Assembly (NCBI RefSeq): GCF_016909155.1
Contig: NZ_JAFBFG010000003.1
Coordinates: forward strand, 62,001-126,000
Reading direction: 5' to 3'
Length of the DNA: 64,000 nt
From: Chryseomicrobium aureum
GTDB lineage: Bacteria; Bacillota; Bacilli; Bacillales_A; Planococcaceae
Within the stretch, counting starts at the first letter, position 1. Each line of letters opens with the position of its first letter. The notes under the pieces are model-generated. The model ran no database searches, was not told the origin of the DNA, and worked only from the letters and a program-made list of their open reading frames with translations. The translations under genes and the position numbers were made by a program. Shown piece after piece: positions 36,117-45,174 of this stretch.

Positions 36117-38360
36117 TTAAAACAACCGCAACTGACTCTTCTCCTTCTTCGCTTCCTCAACTGTTGAATAGCCAAGTGATTTGTACCCTTTCAAGCGCTT
36201 TTCATACATCTTCAAGAACGCTTCATCTTTATGGTCTACATAATCGTATACTTCTACAGATTCCTTGCCTTCGTATGCTCGGTGGAGTCGACCAACGTAT
36301 TGCGCAAGTGTACCTTTCCAAGAAACTGGCATCGTTAAGAAAATGGTGTCTAAGCGTGGATTGTCAAACCCTTCCCCTGCATATTTACCTGTAGCGAGAA
36401 TGATACGTTCTTCGTAATCCGGTAGTTGAGCAAGCTTTTCAAATTGCTGCTTCAGTTCTTTTTTACTGAGTGCACCTGTTAAGATAATGATATTTTTCGT
36501 AAACGATTTGAGTTTATCTCCTAAGATATGAAGATGTTCAACTCGTTCTGTCAGAACTAGAGGATTTCGTTTTTGATCCAGCGCCTTCAGAATGTCATTG
36601 AAAATCATGTCGTTGCGGCCTTCATCGTGTACTAACTGTTCCAAAATATCCTTTCCTTCTACAGCCTTAAAGTTCGTCATTTTCGGATGAAGAATATGAT
36701 GGAACTGACGGATGGTCGCTTGTTGTTTTGCATCGATTTTATATACTATCTGCCCACATTGCATGTACATTAAAGCGTGCAATTTATCTTTTCGCGTTGG
36801 TGTCGCGGTCAACCCGTGAACGTATGCACTTCGCTGTCTCTTTAAGATTTCTTCGAATGAATAGGCGGAAATATGATGACACTCGTCCACAATAATCTGG
36901 CCATATGGATATTCAAGCCCTCTCGTGCGAATGCTTTGAATGGTGGCAATATCGATTTGTCCCGTCGGCTTACTTTTCCCACCGCCAATTTGGCCAATTT
37001 CTTTACTCTCAATAGAAAGAAATGCTGTGAGTGCCGTCTTCCATTGTTCAATCAGCTGGTTACGATGCACTAAAATCAGAGTGCTCACTTTGCGTTCTGC
37101 GATAAGAGCTGCTGCTACAACCGTCTTTCCAAATCCAGTCGTTGCTGATAAAACGCCGCAGTTCATTTCTTTAAGGTGGTCAAGTGCTTCTTGCTGTTGC
37201 GGAAATAGGTTTGCGAGAAATTCTACTTCTAAGGGATTTCCGTATTCTCTCAAGTCTTTTACGGTCACTTGCATCTCGATTTCTTTTAGAATTTCATCCA
37301 CCTTTCCTCTTGGAAACACGAATGTAGTTGGACTTTCCATATACGCTTTGATACTTGAGGGAATTCGGTCTGTCGGTAATCGTTGAGACTTCGCTTTGAA
37401 ATACTCCGGGTTGCTGACAGTGCATAGTGTCGTCAACTTTTCGGTAAGTGTTGTTGTTAGGAAATGTTTCGGGATATGTAATCCTTCACGGAGGACTAGT
37501 TCTGTATTCTCTTGAATTATTTCCGGTTGATTTGTGGGAAGTTGTTGATTTAGTATGTTTTGGATTTGTTGTCGGGAATAGCAGGTGATTTTTTCTAGCT
37601 GCCGCCACTGGTTCTCAATGATTTGAAAGTACTTGTCTACAAAAACAGTTTTCCCCGTTTTGCGTTTTTCACCTTGTAAAGGAAGGGCAATGAGATTCCC
37701 AAGGCCATTTTCAGTTAGCACATCTTGAGTTGGAAACATTCTATCAAACGATGAAAGGGAAGTCTTCTGCCTTAGAAAAGCTGCTTCCTTAAGCAACTTG
37801 CCCCCTAACTTGCGAGCAAGTGTTGCTGGAACTCGTTCGGAAAAGAATAGCCAGATATGACAACCTTGTCCTGATTGAGAGATTTCAACTAAAGTATGTA
37901 ATTGGTAATTCCTCGTTACTTGTATGAATGATATGACATCCTCTTTCCAGTCTTTCTTATCAAAATCAAACGCCAGAAAGAAACAACTGTTGTCTGGAAG
38001 CATCGGATAAATGCCGACTGTCAGTTTGCCTGAAAGATGGTCATAAAGCACATCTTTTGTTAGGGGTAAGAGCTGTCCCTTTGAACTCTTCGCCGGAGAA
38101 TAGCCGGCTTTTCCAGCTCCAATCCAACGCAGGGCGAATACGTCTTGACGTCCTCTAAATAGTTTTTGATAGATAGCGAGACGTTGGGTGATGACCTCAT
38201 GTTTGGACAGAGTGGTAGTGGACTCATGGCTGTTGATTTTAGTTACAGTATCGATAGACAACAAATTGTTTTGTTGTAAGATCTGCCTGTACTGTTCGAG
38301 TTGTAGTTTCAATTGTTTATTTTCTTTAAGAAGGGCTTGATACTTTTTTTCATAGTCCAT
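36117..38360 (-). CDS. Archaeo-eukaryotic primase fused to superfamily 2 helicase (TOTE-like)
   Basis: The 747-residue protein begins with a coiled coil (1-35), then a primase-polymerase domain (about 60-260) with FRGRQDVFALRW, the catalytic D132-F-D134 and the nucleotide-binding His in SGQGCHIW (H168), then an XPB-like helicase with Walker A TGFGKT (409-413), DECHH (492-496), TATPTR and a carboxyl-terminal helicase half with QYVGRLHRA. This fusion is the core of so-called TOTE conflict systems, thought to defend against foreign DNA. GAGGTGA precedes the ATG. A nuclease and a small gene lie upstream on the same strand. Confidence 0.85.
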   Translation of the reverse strand: MDYEKKYQALLKENKQLKLQLEQYRQILQQNNLLSIDTVTKINSHESTTTLSKHEVITQRLAIYQKLFRGRQDVFALRWIGAGKAGYSPAKSSKGQLLPLTKDVLYDHLSGKLTVGIYPMLPDNSCFFLAFDFDKKDWKEDVISFIQVTRNYQLHTLVEISQSGQGCHIWLFFSERVPATLARKLGGKLLKEAAFLRQKTSLSSFDRMFPTQDVLTENGLGNLIALPLQGEKRKTGKTVFVDKYFQIIENQWRQLEKITCYSRQQIQNILNQQLPTNQPEIIQENTELVLREGLHIPKHFLTTTLTEKLTTLCTVSNPEYFKAKSQRLPTDRIPSSIKAYMESPTTFVFPRGKVDEILKEIEMQVTVKDLREYGNPLEVEFLANLFPQQQEALDHLKEMNCGVLSATTGFGKTVVAAALIAERKVSTLILVHRNQLIEQWKTALTAFLSIESKEIGQIGGGKSKPTGQIDIATIQSIRTRGLEYPYGQIIVDECHHISAYSFEEILKRQRSAYVHGLTATPTRKDKLHALMYMQCGQIVYKIDAKQQATIRQFHHILHPKMTNFKAVEGKDILEQLVHDEGRNDMIFNDILKALDQKRNPLVLTERVEHLHILGDKLKSFTKNIIILTGALSKKELKQQFEKLAQLPDYEERIILATGKYAGEGFDNPRLDTIFLTMPVSWKGTLAQYVGRLHRAYEGKESVEVYDYVDHKDEAFLKMYEKRLKGYKSLGYSTVEEAKKEKSQLRLF

Positions 38361-38511
38361 TGTGTCACCTCGTGTCTGAGGATTTGTTGTGAATAGTATA
38401 CCTATTGAGTTCGCAAAAGCCAGTACATAAAAGAGTTCATATTGAGCAGGAAATCTTGAAAGTGCAGCAGTAAATTATAAAAGTACAACATAATACGAGG
38501 AAAGGGTGGAA

Positions 38512-38558
38512 GGTGACAGGCACCAATTGGAAACTGATGGTAAATGGTGCCTGTCACC
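38512..38558. repeat. Family A element, inverted order, likely terminator
   Basis: GGTGACAGGCACC at 38512 and its inverse at 38546, 34 bases apart. It lies 14 bases past the stop of the 143-residue protein gene and is flanked by CTTTT on the right. Confidence 0.9.
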
Positions 38559-38571
38559 TTTTAATATTTTC

Positions 38572-39003
38572 TTACCTCCCTACCCACCTCCGCCAAAACC
38601 CCCTTAGCGGTTTCTCTCCGATAAAGTCCATAAAGATTTTTTTGTCGAGAATCAGTACAGTATTGTCTTCTAGGATGCTCTCTGTTGGTAAATAGTTATT
38701 GATTTCTTCTCGCTCACGCTTTGTTTTCTTTCCTAATACCTCCGTGCGGACGTAGATGGTATTGTCGTTTCGGACATCAAAGGCATCTCGGTTGCTGATA
38801 AAAAGTTCTCTCCAGATTTTTTTACCACGCTCGTTGTAATCATCGAAACGATGTTCTGAAAACCATTTTGGAATCTCGAGGTTGCATTCTGTGTGATAGT
38901 CCCGGAAGATTTCACGTGCGACTTTTAAGTAGTCGTCAGGTGAATAGAATTCTTCGTCGTGTTGTATTCGCTCAGATATACGCAGTGTAAAATCTTGATA
39001 CAA
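38572..39003 (-). CDS. Unknown protein paired with the PLD nuclease
   Basis: The 143-residue product is charged and aromatic-rich, has no signal peptide or membrane segment, and belongs to no family I recognise. The TTG at 39003 is the likely start: AAGGTGAG lies about 8 bases before it and an in-frame TGA lies four codons upstream. It overlaps the nuclease gene by 32 bases in another frame, so it is a separate gene that is translationally coupled and not a frameshifted tail. Its role is probably tied to the nuclease. Confidence 0.7.
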   Translation of the reverse strand: MYQDFTLRISERIQHDEEFYSPDDYLKVAREIFRDYHTECNLEIPKWFSEHRFDDYNERGKKIWRELFISNRDAFDVRNDNTIYVRTEVLGKKTKREREEINNYLPTESILEDNTVLILDKKIFMDFIGEKPLRGFWRRWVGR

Positions 39004-40153
39004 AGTGATCTCTCACCTTCCACATATGGGAAGACATAAATGTATACAAGATGGCCTCAAAGATACGCATTTTTGTCTTATTCGAGTTTTGTATCGTAAA
39101 GGTGTTATATGCATCGATAAATTGATGAATCAGCAGGAGCTGATTTTTAATCTCTTCAGGGCTTGCTCGATTTGAAAACAGAAACATAGTCTCTTCATCC
39201 GATTTTTTATAAAGCATATGATTGGATTCGTTATATTCAACAAACCCTCGTGTATCCACTTCTTCTGTCTTTTTATTCAGGCGCGACAATTTACTTTTGA
39301 TTGACTGTGTCTTCTTTTCTAGTTGAGCTTTAGGCAATAAGATGCGATTTCCTGTCTTTTTATCGAGTCTTGTCACGATTTCAATGATTTGCTTCACTTG
39401 TTCGACAGTTTCTTTTTGTGAGTGAGTTTTTTGAGCGGCCTCATTCAACTCTTCCATTTGTGCTTGTGTAAACTCTGCAGCAAACTTTCCAGAATAAATC
39501 TCTTCTTTCAACACATCTGTTAACTGTTCGAAATCTGCGATATTAATCTTCTCTCCAAGAAGTGTCCTCTTGAACGCTTCTGGAACGAAATCAACGGTTT
39601 CTGAATAGATTTCATTGAACCGAATCTGATAGATATCAAACAGTGGATCGTTATCCATCACTATGAGTTCTTCATATTGTTTTCGTTCAGTGAACGCTTG
39701 TTCCGTGAAGTTTGCGGAGCCAATCATCACTCGCGTATCTTCTTTGCCATCCAGCAAATAGATTTTCGAATGTATAGGGTCATTTCTTTTGGAATAGCGA
39801 ATTTGGTACTTCTCTGTTTTGATTCGTTCTTGTATGGTTTCAGGAAGGTTTTGAACGAGCTGAATGCGTTCATCAATCGCAACTATTGCTTGCAGACCAG
39901 CTGTAAATGCTCCTGCCACCTGGCCGTCCTCAATACCGAACACCAGGTGTACTTCATCGAATTCTTTTGTCATAGTGAAAACGAATTTGGGAGATGCGAC
40001 AAATGAAACCACACGAAGTCTAGAGAACCTTGTAGCATCAAATAATTCTTTTGGTGTTGAGTCTTTTACAACACCATTATGAACGACATGCAAATACCGT
40101 GTTGCTTGTTCTTCATCGGTAGCAAATAAATTGATTTGTTCATCTGGTTGCAT
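38972..40153 (-). CDS. Phospholipase D-type nuclease protein
   Basis: The 393-residue product has one HxK motif typical of PLD-superfamily nucleases, HSKIYLLDG, followed by MIGSANFTEQAF, in the first half; a coiled-coil region (about 230-310) and a helical tail follow. Such single-motif enzymes act as dimers on nucleic acid. The ATG at 40153 is chosen since GGAGGTG lies 5 bases before it; an open stretch up to 40246 lacks a binding site. The pairing with the primase-helicase gene suggests a defence or repair role (inference). Confidence 0.8.
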   Translation of the reverse strand: MQPDEQINLFATDEEQATRYLHVVHNGVVKDSTPKELFDATRFSRLRVVSFVASPKFVFTMTKEFDEVHLVFGIEDGQVAGAFTAGLQAIVAIDERIQLVQNLPETIQERIKTEKYQIRYSKRNDPIHSKIYLLDGKEDTRVMIGSANFTEQAFTERKQYEELIVMDNDPLFDIYQIRFNEIYSETVDFVPEAFKRTLLGEKINIADFEQLTDVLKEEIYSGKFAAEFTQAQMEELNEAAQKTHSQKETVEQVKQIIEIVTRLDKKTGNRILLPKAQLEKKTQSIKSKLSRLNKKTEEVDTRGFVEYNESNHMLYKKSDEETMFLFSNRASPEEIKNQLLLIHQFIDAYNTFTIQNSNKTKMRIFEAILYTFMSSHMWKVRDHFVSRFYTAYI

Positions 40154-40299
40154 TCGGGCACCTCCGTTTTTAGGTTCATGAATACGAATTCTTTCACCGT
40201 AAAATTGTAGCCCTAAATATTCCATCTCTTTAGCAGATATATTCAAGGTACATGTTATAAAATCCTTTATTTATAAGTTGTCAATGTAGGAAAATTAAA

Positions 40300-40445
40300 T
40301 GGAAGCGACTTCCAAAAGGTACCTGGACCCCACACAATTTCAACACACTTTATGATTATCCATTTTCGAACGAAGAAATGCGGGTTCCCAGTGCATGCCC
40401 AGTGAATAGTCATGAATGTCTGAATTGTGTTTGGGACAGGTACTT
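40300..40445 (+). repeat. Family B element 1
   Basis: Begins TGGAAGCGACTTCCAAAAGG and ends TTTGGGACAGGTACT. It is directly followed by a family A element. The core contains the shared CCCCACACAATTTCAACACA stretch. Confidence 0.9.
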
Positions 40446-40449
40446 AAAA

Positions 40450-40495
40450 GTAACAGGCACCATTTGGATTCTACTTCCAAATGGTGCCTGTCACC
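40450..40495. repeat. Family A element, inverted order
   Basis: AGTAACAGGCACC at 40450 and GGTGCCTGTCACC at 40483, 33 bases apart. It abuts family B element 1. Confidence 0.88.
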
Positions 40496-40507
40496 TACAA
40501 ATAACTT

Positions 40508-40516
40508 TGCTATACT
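40508..40516 (+). promoter_or_regulatory. Extended -10 promoter next to family A element
   Basis: TGCTATACT (TGN plus TATACT) lies 12 bases past the repeat and about 28 bases before the ATG at 40544. No good -35 is seen, as is allowed with an extended -10. Confidence 0.5.
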
Positions 40517-40543
40517 AAGTAAAAAACAGTGGGGGATTACATA

Positions 40544-41266
40544 ATGCTTAGAATGGAAAGTACAGAACACCATGTAGGGATTAGGTTGGCTGGGGATTAT
40601 GACGAGCTAGAGCGCCTCTATGAAGCGCTGCATGCTGTGGTGGGAACCGAATTTGAGTACGATGATTATGAGGCGAGTAGGCTCCGTGTGTTAGGGGTGT
40701 GTTATGATCTGCGCCATGCGATGATGGGCGATCGAGGGGCAGTGGCGCTCCCGAATGGGTACAGTCGCGACATCGGAGAATTTTTGAATGTGAGCGGTCC
40801 GGATAAGAATATGTACTTTACTTGTGAAGTGCTCTGGCCGGAAGCGATCTTTATTATGCTAGCTCTGGACGATTTTATTGATATGTACGAAAGAAAGATG
40901 AAATCCCATGTTTGGGATTTGACGGTGATCACAGTCCGGTCGTTCCAAAGCGCTATTGCGAACTGTTTAGAAAAAACAATTCCTGCAACTAAGTTCAACA
41001 ATGCCAAACGTTATTTCAAGTCGTATGCACCAGGAAAATACAATCGATTCACGACCATGTATGTGGATGATTTGAATATCACACATTTAGAAATGACACC
41101 TGAGAAACGCGTCAATCAGTTGAGCATCCTTGTCAAACGACTAGCAGATTTTCCTGACGAGTATTATCACTTGCACCATCAGGTTCTCGAGTCGGCCAGA
41201 AGACATAACTGTCACCCTACTGACTTGCGGTATAATCGCGAATATCCGGAAGATTGGGAGTGGTGA
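40544..41266 (+). CDS. Conserved protein of DUF6904 type, unknown function
   Basis: The 240-residue product begins MLRMESTEHHVGIRLAGDYDELERLYEALH and runs as a soluble mixed alpha/beta protein without a signal peptide or known catalytic motif; it resembles the DUF6904 group found in Bacillales (from memory, moderate certainty). The ATG at 40544 is 7 bases after GGGGGA; the frame is open from a GTG at 40529, inside that binding site. It is a lone gene between family B repeats. Confidence 0.72.
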   Translation: MLRMESTEHHVGIRLAGDYDELERLYEALHAVVGTEFEYDDYEASRLRVLGVCYDLRHAMMGDRGAVALPNGYSRDIGEFLNVSGPDKNMYFTCEVLWPEAIFIMLALDDFIDMYERKMKSHVWDLTVITVRSFQSAIANCLEKTIPATKFNNAKRYFKSYAPGKYNRFTTMYVDDLNITHLEMTPEKRVNQLSILVKRLADFPDEYYHLHHQVLESARRHNCHPTDLRYNREYPEDWEW

Positions 41267-41301
41267 ATCTAAAGATATCCGGTATTCATGAAAGGTAGAG
41301 A

Positions 41302-41446
41302 TGGAAGGAGTTCCCAAAAGGTGCCTGGACCCCACACAATTTCAACACACTTTATGATTATCTATTTTCGAACGAAGGAATGCGGGTTTGTGATGCATAG
41401 CGGATGAATAGTCACGAATGTCTGAATTGTATTTGGGACAGGTACT
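41302..41446 (+). repeat. Family B element 2
   Basis: Begins TGGAAGGAGTTCCCAAAAGG and ends TTTGGGACAGGTACT. Its left arm reads GGTGCCTGG, midway between family A (GGTGCCTG) and the other family B copies (GGTACCTG). Confidence 0.9.
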
Positions 41447-41495
41447 TAGAAAAGAAAAAAAGTAAAAATCACTTCAAAATCCACATAAAAATCCC

Positions 41496-41876
41496 TCACC
41501 GCGGCTTGGTGAGGGATTTGTTTAGGTAGTATTTTTGATTCGGACTTGTCGGTTTGTCCGGTAGTGTAAGATGCAGGACTTGTTTTTGTACGAGCGGCTT
41601 AAGGACGTGTTCCCGTAAATAGCGCGGGCTTTTGATGTTTGTGAAGTTTTGGATTTCCGCCCTTGTCCTTGGTGTTCGGCAATAGTCTGCTACTTTTTGT
41701 TGCACGGGTGTCAGACCTGCTAGGTAGCCTTCTTTTTGTTCGTTGGCATAGTCACTAGCTTGGTCACCCTCTTGGTCACTAGCTTGGTCACTCTTTGGTT
41801 TTTGCAACGGAATGATGGTCTGGAAGATGTCGCCTTCAATTTTGAGATCTGTCGGGAAAGAACGAGTCGATTTCAC
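41496..41876 (-). pseudogene. Carboxyl-terminal remnant of an AlbA_2/HATPase_c_4 ATP-binding protein
   Basis: The 126-residue frame contains GDIFQTIIPL, a SDQASDQ-type low-complexity linker, and a winged helix (TPVQQKVADYCRTPRTRAEIQ). This is how the ends of AlbA_2-domain ATP-binding regulators look; the several hundred residues that should precede are missing. The frame starts at a GTG overlapping the comM stop by 4 bases with no room for a ribosome binding site. It is best read as a leftover after a deletion that joined it to comM, though a small expressed winged-helix protein cannot be excluded. Confidence 0.65.
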
Positions 41877-43414
41877 ACCTCCACTTCCCCACCTTCTTCC
41901 GCGACATTGGAGTCTGATGCGACGGGCATAAGTGTGCGGTAATGAATGGCGAATGCGATGGCTCGGTCGGACAGGTGGTCGATGCCTTCGAGATCAGAGA
42001 TGGTGCGGGCGATGCGGATGAGTTTGAGTTGGGTACGGTTGGACCATTTGTTGTCAAAGCATGCCTGGTTGATGGTGTCGAGTTGCGTCTCGGTGGCACG
42101 GCAGTTCTCGAGGATGAGTTTAGAAGGGGCGTTGCCGTTCAGATAGCGCCCGTTGTAGCGTTCGTGCTGGATGATGCGGGCTCCGGATGTCCGTTCACGA
42201 ATGGTTTTCGAGTCTTCTCCTGACGCCTCTTCCTGGATGCCGGTGCTCTTAAGGGCCATGATGAAATCGAGCCGGTCGTTCAGTGGACCGGATGCTTTCA
42301 GTTGGTAGTTGCGGACCTGGTTCGCACTGCAACTGCAGTAGCGCTGACGGGAACCATGGTAGCCACACGGGCATGGATTGGTCGCAGAGATCAGGATGAA
42401 GCTTGCCGGATAGCGGACGGCCTGTTTGACACGGGAGATCTCGACTTCCCCGCTCTCCATCGGTTGCCGCAGCATGTCGAGTGTCTTTCGTGAGAATTCA
42501 CCGAGTTCATCAAGGAACAGCACGCCTCTGTCCGCGAGTGAGATCTCGCCGGGTTTTGGGTAGGTGCCGCCTCCTATCAAGGACATGGCGGATGCGGAAT
42601 GGTGTGGGTGTCTGTAAGGCGGTCGCTTGGAGATCGGTCTGTGGTGTTTGGCGAGAAGATAGGTGTTGTGTACATCGAGCACTTCTTGGTCGGTGAGGTC
42701 TGGCAAGATGGTATGGAACGCATCTGCGAGCATCGTCTTGCCACACCCCGGAGGACCTGTGAACAACACGTGATGACCACCGGCCGCTGCGATCTCGAGT
42801 ACTTTTTTCGCTTCAGAGTGGCCACGGATCGCTGAAAAATCGACGGAATGGGTCTCGTCCTCTGTCATTTCCGGGAGCGGTTCGGTCTCGGTCAGACGCA
42901 TGATCGGTTGGCCCTCGAGATACTGGAGGGTCTGGCTGATCGTCTCGAGTTCAACCAGTTCGATGTCATCTTTCGGTAGTAACGCATAGTTGGGTCCAGC
43001 GGGAACGAGTATACGTGTGAAACCGAGCTTTCGTGCTTGGTTGATACATGGGAGCAGCCCATGGAAGGGCATCAGGTCGCCGTACAGGTTGATGGATGCG
43101 AGCACGCATGTCTCTTTGCCGATGCGGAGTGGGCGTTTCTTCATCCGGTCGATGACAGCGAGTGCAATGGCGAGGTCGAATCCGGTGCCTTGTTTTTGGC
43201 GATCGGATGGGAACAGCTGGATGGTCACTTTGGTCGATGACAGGTTGAGATTCAATGCATTCAGGGCGCTGGATACGCGTTCGCGGGATTCTTTCAAGAT
43301 GGCGTCTGGCAGGCCGACGATGACGAGGTTCTCTTTTTCTTCGCGGATCCGTGCTTCAATGGTGACGATGTGTCCTTGGGATCCTTCGAGGCCGACTGAA
43401 TAGATGGCACGCAT
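41873..43414 (-). CDS. comM: ComM/YifB family Mg-chelatase-like AAA+ ATPase
   Basis: The 513-residue protein has the YifB layout: an amino-terminal Lon-like domain (MRAIYSVGLEG, VGLPDAILKESRERV), the ATPase core with Walker A GPPGCGKT and Walker B VLFLDELGEF, a zinc-like Cys cluster in NPCPCGYHGSRQRYCSC, and the carboxyl-terminal chelatase lid. ComM is a hexameric helicase that moves branches during natural transformation. Codon use here is clearly more GC-rich than in the genes on either side. GGAGGAACGCCC precedes the ATG. Confidence 0.93.
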   Translation of the reverse strand: MRAIYSVGLEGSQGHIVTIEARIREEKENLVIVGLPDAILKESRERVSSALNALNLNLSSTKVTIQLFPSDRQKQGTGFDLAIALAVIDRMKKRPLRIGKETCVLASINLYGDLMPFHGLLPCINQARKLGFTRILVPAGPNYALLPKDDIELVELETISQTLQYLEGQPIMRLTETEPLPEMTEDETHSVDFSAIRGHSEAKKVLEIAAAGGHHVLFTGPPGCGKTMLADAFHTILPDLTDQEVLDVHNTYLLAKHHRPISKRPPYRHPHHSASAMSLIGGGTYPKPGEISLADRGVLFLDELGEFSRKTLDMLRQPMESGEVEISRVKQAVRYPASFILISATNPCPCGYHGSRQRYCSCSANQVRNYQLKASGPLNDRLDFIMALKSTGIQEEASGEDSKTIRERTSGARIIQHERYNGRYLNGNAPSKLILENCRATETQLDTINQACFDNKWSNRTQLKLIRIARTISDLEGIDHLSDRAIAFAIHYRTLMPVASDSNVAEEGGEVEV

Positions 43415-43915
43415 GGGCGTTCCTCCTTAAGGGTGGCTGTTTTGGAAAGTGTAGCACATGAAGCGGTGGCTGCCTATTGCTAGTAAGAGCAGTGCTGCTT
43501 ATAACGCAGTTTTGGGAAAATGAAGTTTTCTCAGAACCGCACACAATTCATCACACAACCTAGACAGGGCCATGGTCTTTGAATTGTGTATGGACTGGAT
43601 ACAAATAGATAGTTGTCATAGCGGACGACTTTGCAGCAAAAACTTCTTAAGAACGATGAGTTGTTGGCATGTGTGCAAAACAGAGTTTTCCTGTTCGGTT
43701 TAGTGGCATGCATTTACGCGGTGGCTTCTAGCGAAGAAAAATTTTCGCTCGTGACCGCTCGCACACAATTTCAGTTTGCGCATGTTTTGGGTTTCAAAAT
43801 GAAGTTTTCATAGCGGTTTTTGCTGTCTTCCTGCCTCAAATCCAAGTTTTCACGTCCTGCGCTCAATTCTCGGGTGTGCTACAGTCGCAGTACATCTGAC
43901 GAGAGGAGTGGTGAG
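43415..43915. other. Gap between comM and RAYT 2, decayed repeat traces
   Basis: No convincing gene. CGCACACAATTC at about 43542 and TGAATTGTGTATGGACTGG at about 43581 recall the inner parts of family B (CACACAATTTCAACACA and TGAATTGTGTTTGGGACAGG) on a shorter spacing, so this may be an old shortened copy. The RAYT 2 promoter should lie in the right-hand half. Confidence 0.4.
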
Positions 43916-44596
43916 ATGCCACGGAAGAAGAGAGACTACAACCCAAATAGTTTTTATCATTGCATTTTACGGGGGAACAACCAGCACAATGTGTACCCGA
44001 CGGATGAGGATATGCATGAGTTGCTGCGGGCGTTCGAGCTTGCCTATGACCGCTATCCGTTCCAGGTCGTCGCGTTCTGTTTTATGTCGAACCATTATCA
44101 TGTATTGATCCGTTCTGCTGGAGATGACCTTGCGAACATCATGCGTATCACCAATAAACGGTACAGCGATTCCTATCATGACCGGTACGGGTTCACTGGC
44201 CGCATCTATCAGGGGCGGTATTGGGCGAAGGGTGCCCAGACCGTCGTCGACCTGTTGCACACGAGCGGCTACATTCACCGCAACCCGATAGAGACAGCCA
44301 TCCCGATGGTCACGGACCTCCACGACTACCCCTATAGTTCATTCCCCTATTATGCGGGTACTCGGACAGACCTGCCCCGATTCTTGGATATCGACCTCCT
44401 CCCTCGACTCATGCCCTATCCGTATCCACCGAACCATGCCGGCTACTGTCAGTTCGTTCTCGGCAACCGCTTCTTAGCGGAAGAGGATGCACACGAGGAG
44501 GACGACGAGCGGACAGATACGCTTTTCGGTCAGGAACGATTTGTCTGGCGGACGGAGTGGATCGCGTCAGAATCAGAGAAACCTGGTATGGACTGA
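43916..44596 (+). CDS. REP-associated tyrosine transposase (RAYT 2)
   Basis: The 226-residue product is a Y1 HUH transposase like RAYT 1: NSFYHCILRGNNQHNVY, the HUH motif H60-Y-H62, a tyrosine-rich helix after it, and SGYIHRNPIETAIPMV. It has a longer, acidic carboxyl tail. The ATG at 43916 follows GAGAGGAGTGG; the open frame to its left is not needed. It is far more GC-rich than RAYT 1, so the two paralogues have different histories. A family C, a family D and a family B element follow within 520 bases, marking these as the likely substrates. Confidence 0.92.
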   Translation: MPRKKRDYNPNSFYHCILRGNNQHNVYPTDEDMHELLRAFELAYDRYPFQVVAFCFMSNHYHVLIRSAGDDLANIMRITNKRYSDSYHDRYGFTGRIYQGRYWAKGAQTVVDLLHTSGYIHRNPIETAIPMVTDLHDYPYSSFPYYAGTRTDLPRFLDIDLLPRLMPYPYPPNHAGYCQFVLGNRFLAEEDAHEEDDERTDTLFGQERFVWRTEWIASESEKPGMD

Positions 44597-44670
44597 CGAT
44601 TACAGGAGAGAACTTTTTTAGAATTCTGTTCTGAGTTATCTGTTTACAGACTTCCAGAATTCCCCTCTGA

Positions 44671-44798
44671 GGTACCTGTGCACCACACTACTCTGTCTAT
44701 TCACTACAATTCTATAAACATGAAGAAAGAACCCAGTAATAGCAAGGGCCCTCCTCCTTTTATGCAAATTGTGTTGAATTGTTTCGTGCACAGGTACC
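44671..44798. repeat. Family C element 1
   Basis: 128 bp with perfect 13-bp inverted ends GGTACCTGTGCAC and GTGCACAGGTACC. It lies 74 bases past the RAYT 2 stop. Confidence 0.92.
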
Positions 44799-44867
44799 GA
44801 TTTTCAACGCTTACTTCTATACGGTTGTGTTCGTTTTCTTCATTTCTATCGTGGCATCTGAAAAAAA

Positions 44868-44911
44868 TTCGGCAGTTGGTGGACACCTTCATCCATCAAC
44901 TCCCAGATCCT
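44868..44911. repeat. Family D element 1
   Basis: Imperfect hairpin: CGGCAGTTGGTGGA then TCCATCAACTCCC. It is followed 53 bases later by a family B element. Confidence 0.8.
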
Positions 44912-44963
44912 CTAAGCACTTCTTTTAAACTGACTGTCCTTCCTGACAACCTTTTCACTACAA

Positions 44964-45110
44964 CTGGAAGCGGCTACCAAAAGGTACCTGGACCCCACAC
45001 AACTTCAACACAATTTATGTTTATCCAGTTTTTAACACAGGAATGTGGGTTCATTTTGTATAGTCAATGAATAATCTTCATTGTCCGAATTGTTTTTGGG
45101 ACAGGTACCT
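44964..45110 (+). repeat. Family B element 3
   Basis: Begins TGGAAGCGGCTACCAAAAGG and ends TTTTTGGGACAGGTACCT. Third member of the C-D-B series behind RAYT 2. Confidence 0.92.
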
Positions 45111-45174
45111 ATTTTGAAGATAAAAATTTCATCTTCGTTTTTGTTACAAGGTTATTGCCACCAATAATACCCAT

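Noticed and set aside
38972-39003. Frameshift joining the PLD nuclease and the 143-residue protein
   Set aside because: The downstream frame has its own AAGGTGAG and TTG start and a stop four codons upstream, so two overlapping genes fit better.
43631-43813. 60-codon frame between comM and RAYT 2
   Set aside because: No binding site, no similarity, in a gap with repeat traces.
44678-45070. 130-codon frame after RAYT 2
   Set aside because: It is made up of family C, D and B repeat sequence and has no binding site.
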